A stretch of 64,000 nucleotides of DNA from contig NZ_CP040984.1 of NCBI RefSeq assembly GCF_006364715.1, forward strand, positions 1,236,924-1,300,923, given 5' to 3'. Under the pieces are notes generated by a model. The model did no database searches. It saw nothing but the letters and a program-made list of their open reading frames with translations, and was not told the origin of the DNA. Origin of the DNA: Candidatus Methylopumilus planktonicus. Its GTDB lineage: Bacteria; Pseudomonadota; Gammaproteobacteria; Burkholderiales; Methylophilaceae. Each line of letters starts with the position of its first letter. Position 1 is the stretch's first letter. A program made the translations under genes and the position numbers. Shown here in pieces: positions 61,423 to 64,000 of the stretch.

Positions 61423-63037
61423 TGCCTTTCTTAGCTAATGCGGCTGCATGAATGGATCGATTAATCATCCATTGTTGAAGAATAGACAATACGTTATTAA
61501 TCACCCAATAGAGTACTAAGCCTGCGGGAAAGAAAAAGAAAAATACACTGAATACCACCGGCATGATCATCATCAATTTTGCTTGCATCGGATCCGTAGG
61601 TGCTGGATTAAGTTTTGTCTGAATGATCATGCTGATGCCCATAATAATAGGCAATACATAGTAAGGATCTTTTACAGAAAGATCGGTAATCCATAACATG
61701 AAAGGTGCGTGTCTTAATTCAACGGCGCCCATCAACACCCAATAGAGGGAAATGAAAACAGGGATCTGAATAAGAATAGGTAAACAACCGCCCATCGGAT
61801 TAATTTTTTCTGTGCGATAAAGCTCTAACATAGCTTGCTGAAATTTAGCTTTGTCATCTCCAAATTTTTCTTTCATGCTTTGCAAGCGCGGAGTTAATTC
61901 ACGCAATTGAGCCATTGATTTATAACTTGCGGCTGAGAGCGGATAAAAAAGAATCTTAATTAAGACAGTCAAAAGAATAATTGCACCGCCCCAGTTATTT
62001 ACTAGTTTATGAATCCAATGAAGCACCATAAACAAAGGTGAAGCAATAAAAGTTAACCAACCGTAATCAACTGTATAACTAAGTCCTGGCGCTGCTTTTT
62101 CAAGTTCTTCTTGAATTTGCGGTCCCGAATAAAGTTTGGTTGAAAATTCTTTTTTTTCACCCGCCTGAATAACGGAAAGCTGTGTCAACACACCTGATGA
62201 ATAAATGTTTTCTGCAACTTCTTTTGTATAAAATTCACGCTTTTGATTTCCAGGCAGAATCCACGCGCTCGCAAAATAATGTTGTACTACACCAATCCAG
62301 CCATCAACCGATATCAATGACAAGTCTCGTTTTTTCATGTCACTAAAATTAATTTTTTTAAACTTATCAGCTTCGTTATAGTAAGCGCCGCCAATGAATG
62401 TAGGCGTAATTTTACTTTCTTGAGCAGAGCCATCATCATGCACAAGCTGGAAATAAGCTGATGGCGTAATCGCTGATTTTCCATGATTAGTAATTTCATA
62501 ACGCACTGCTATTTGATAGCTACCGCGATCAAAAGAAATAATTTTTGAAACTTCAACATCTTGATTTTTGTAATGCAATTTTACATCTAAATGATTTTGT
62601 CCACTTTCTAAAACATAATTAGTTTTTTCAGATGTAAATATTGATTTATGTGTTGGCAAATCATTACCAATGAGTCCGGTTTGTGCAACATAAAATAATG
62701 GTTTTTGTGAGTCATCTAATAGCACAAATTTATCCTGCGCATTATCAGCCAAATGATTATTTAAAAGTAATCGACGAATGTCCCCGCCGACTGTATCAAT
62801 TTCAATCTGGTATAAATCAGTGGCGACTTTAATACGCGAACCTGTTTCTAATTTAAAAATAGAATCGAGTGCAATAGTTTTAGTATCAATAGAATTTAAT
62901 TTTTGTGAAGATGGAACGCTTGCATCTTGTTGGGTTGCAACTTCAGCGACTGGAGCATGTTTACGTTGCCAGGTGTCCCATAGCAAAAGAATTGAAAAAG
63001 AAAATACAACAAACAGTATTAAACGCTTCGTATCCAT
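61406..63037 (-). CDS. yidC: Membrane protein insertase YidC
   Basis: Inner-membrane insertase (543 aa). N-terminal helix (5-21), a large periplasmic domain typical of Gram-negative YidC (about 40-325), then five helices with the positively charged groove region and the segment [23 protein letters not shown]. Needed for insertion of proteins including atpE and atpB. Twenty-odd bases after yidD. Confidence 0.98.
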   Translation of the reverse strand: MDTKRLILFVVFSFSILLLWDTWQRKHAPVAEVATQQDASVPSSQKLNSIDTKTIALDSIFKLETGSRIKVATDLYQIEIDTVGGDIRRLLLNNHLADNAQDKFVLLDDSQKPLFYVAQTGLIGNDLPTHKSIFTSEKTNYVLESGQNHLDVKLHYKNQDVEVSKIISFDRGSYQIAVRYEITNHGKSAITPSAYFQLVHDDGSAQESKITPTFIGGAYYNEADKFKKINFSDMKKRDLSLISVDGWIGVVQHYFASAWILPGNQKREFYTKEVAENIYSSGVLTQLSVIQAGEKKEFSTKLYSGPQIQEELEKAAPGLSYTVDYGWLTFIASPLFMVLHWIHKLVNNWGGAIILLTVLIKILFYPLSAASYKSMAQLRELTPRLQSMKEKFGDDKAKFQQAMLELYRTEKINPMGGCLPILIQIPVFISLYWVLMGAVELRHAPFMLWITDLSVKDPYYVLPIIMGISMIIQTKLNPAPTDPMQAKLMMIMPVVFSVFFFFFPAGLVLYWVINNVLSILQQWMINRSIHAAALAKKGNAARK

Positions 63038-63056
63038 AAATTATAAAATTCCAAAA

Positions 63057-63266
63057 TTAAATAACAGGGTCATGACCACCCTTGCACCATGGATGACATT
63101 TACCTATTCGTTTCATTGATAAAAAAATACCTTGTATTAAACCTTTTTTATGTATCGCATCTATGGTGTATTGCGAACATGTAGGTGAAAAACGACATTG
63201 CTGACCAAAAAAAGGACTTAATAATAATTGGTAACATCTGACAAATAGAATTGCGATTGATTTCAC
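63057..63266 (-). CDS. yidD: Membrane protein insertion efficiency factor YidD
   Basis: A 69-aa protein with the family core YQLLLSPFFGQQCRFSPTCSQYTIDAI and a C-terminal HPWCKGGHDPV. The N-terminal amphipathic helix associates with the inner membrane. Overlaps rnpA by four bases (ATGA). Confidence 0.95.
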   Translation of the reverse strand: MKSIAILFVRCYQLLLSPFFGQQCRFSPTCSQYTIDAIHKKGLIQGIFLSMKRIGKCHPWCKGGHDPVI

Positions 63267-63595
63267 TTTTTTAATCTTGCAATCATTTGATCAACTTCAG
63301 TTTCAATGTTTACAAAATCGTTGCGATAAAACGATTTTTGAATGCGTATCACTATATCAAAATTTAAGAGTTGTTCTTGTTTTTTTCGCATTAATTCACG
63401 TAAGACGCGTCTCATATAGTTGCGTTTCACAGCCAACTTCTGTGTTTTTTTTCCCACGACCATACCTAAACGAAATAAGGACAACGCGTTGGGTTGGTAG
63501 TGAAAACTGAGGTGCTGAGAGGAAAGTCGCTTACGGAAATTAAAAACGGATGAAAATTCATCCGTTTTTGTAAGTTTGGTTAATTTAGTTTGCAA
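63263..63595 (-). CDS. rnpA: Ribonuclease P protein component
   Basis: Basic RNA-binding protein (110 aa) of RNase P. Core motif KKTQKLAVKRNYMRRVLRE matches the RNR signature region. The start is a TTG at 63595; there is no in-frame ATG or GTG nearby and the first conserved block (FSSVFNFRKR) begins at residue 14. No good Shine-Dalgarno. A terminator-like hairpin covers codons about 10 to 18, which together with the weak start should keep its level below that of rpmH. Confidence 0.94.
   Translation of the reverse strand: MQTKLTKLTKTDEFSSVFNFRKRLSSQHLSFHYQPNALSLFRLGMVVGKKTQKLAVKRNYMRRVLRELMRKKQEQLLNFDIVIRIQKSFYRNDFVNIETEVDQMIARLKK
63542..63569 (-). terminator. Terminator-like hairpin inside the 5-prime end of rnpA
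   Basis: AAAAACGGATGAA and TTCATCCGTTTTT are perfect inverted copies separated by two bases. In the message this gives an 11-bp stem with a six-base loop and a run of U, 54 bases past the rpmH stop. It is a candidate attenuator limiting transcription into rnpA; termination is inferred. Confidence 0.55.
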
Positions 63596-63622
63596 ATTAT
63601 GGAGAATTTGCCAAATAGGTCT

Positions 63623-63757
63623 TTATAGACCGATACGAGCACGGCCTTTAGCACGGCGAGCTGATATTACAGCGCGTCCTGCACGAGTCTTCATGCGTAC
63701 TAAAAAACCATGCGTGCGAGCACGTTTTACTTTGGATGGTTGATAGGTACGTTTCAT
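63623..63757 (-). CDS. rpmH: 50S ribosomal protein L34
   Basis: Forty-four residues, too short for many gene finders: begins [18 protein letters not shown], then [10 protein letters not shown] and ends [10 protein letters not shown], a complete L34. TGGAGA precedes the ATG by seven bases. First gene of rpmH-rnpA-yidD-yidC-mnmE, normally placed next to dnaA. Confidence 0.98.
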   Translation of the reverse strand: MKRTYQPSKVKRARTHGFLVRMKTRAGRAVISARRAKGRARIGL

Positions 63758-63793
63758 TGTATTTCTCCAGCTATAATTCGATAAGGATCGCGC

Positions 63794-63822
63794 AATTTAC
63801 CGCACATACCCCTCTATGTCAA
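63794..63822 (-). promoter_or_regulatory. Promoter of rpmH
   Basis: Minus strand TTGACA (63822-63817), a 17-bp spacer and TAAATT (63799-63794), 37 bases before the rpmH ATG. Perfect -35, good -10. Confidence 0.8.
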
Positions 63823-63853
63823 CGATTATTTGTTTAGGAAGTCTTAAAACGCC

Positions 63854-63862
63854 TGTGGATAA
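63854..63862 (-). promoter_or_regulatory. DnaA box
   Basis: TGTGGATAA is the exact complement of TTATCCACA. It lies between the rpmH promoter and the window end. The rest of 63863-64000 is AT-rich, with no gene and no further perfect box that I can see; the dnaA gene would be expected just beyond. Confidence 0.75.
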
Positions 63863-64000
63863 CTTTGACAGGTTCAGTTAAGATGAATTCCGTAAAGCAA
63901 TCATTCCTAAAAAGCATTTTTACACCATTCCGGTTCTCTAAAATGCCAAACCAAGAAGAAATTGTAATTTTAATACTATATATATTGGATTTTGCCGTTA

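Overview
The window is a compact, AT-rich, single-chromosome bacterial segment. There are about 57 protein genes, no tRNA or rRNA genes that I could see, no insertion sequences, no prophage and no CRISPR array. Gene content points to a Gram-negative betaproteobacterium, most likely a streamlined aquatic methylotroph of the Methylophilaceae (OM43 / Methylopumilus type). The evidence is a split B12-dependent ribonucleotide reductase, a thiD-thiE-hemL run, the mnmG-rsmG-parA-parB-atpI-atp order, the yidC-yidD-rnpA-rpmH block, and very short or negative intergenic distances. This placement is inference from gene order and composition; no methylotrophy gene lies in the window. The right end reaches the rpmH side of the dnaA/origin region, so the window is probably the last part of a chromosome numbered from dnaA.

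Layout. 0-4 kb: a secreted trypsin-like protease, then nrdJb and nrdJa behind a promoter with a NrdR operator. 4.2-11.7 kb: waaA, an isochorismatase-fold hydrolase, a Pcm-like methyltransferase, then a TPP-riboswitch-controlled run thiC-uppP-exoD-like-mutY. 11.7-12.9 kb: a DoxX-like protein and cytochrome b561. 12.9-23.6 kb: two tripartite efflux systems back to back, MacAB/TolC-like on the minus strand and CzcCBA-like on the plus strand, the latter ending in a P-II-like gene without the usual T-loop tyrosine. 23.7-37.3 kb: a glycine-zipper protein and htpX, then minus-strand hemE, gltD, gltB, hemL, thiE, thiD and priA. 37.4-41 kb: argS, a SPOR-domain protein, a DsbA-like oxidoreductase and an SDR. 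41.1-45.3 kb: small membrane and basic proteins of unknown function around ugd and a nucleotide-sugar epimerase, including two paralogous membrane-anchored coiled-coil proteins with lysine-rich tails. 45.4-63.8 kb: glmS, glmU, the nine-gene F1Fo ATP synthase operon, parB, parA, rsmG, mnmG, two parS sites, mnmE, yidC, yidD, rnpA and rpmH. 63.76-64 kb: a strong rpmH promoter and a DnaA box.

How it works together. Most genes are housekeeping: deoxynucleotide supply, thiamine, tetrapyrrole and glutamate synthesis, envelope precursors (waaA, uppP, glmS/glmU, ugd), energy conversion, chromosome segregation and tRNA modification. The least explained material is the small-gene cluster at 41.1-45.3 kb and the P-II-like gene tied to metal efflux. 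The control elements best supported by sequence are the TPP riboswitch with an 8-bp anti-Shine-Dalgarno stem, the NrdR box next to a good promoter, the parS pair, and a terminator-like hairpin inside the start of rnpA.
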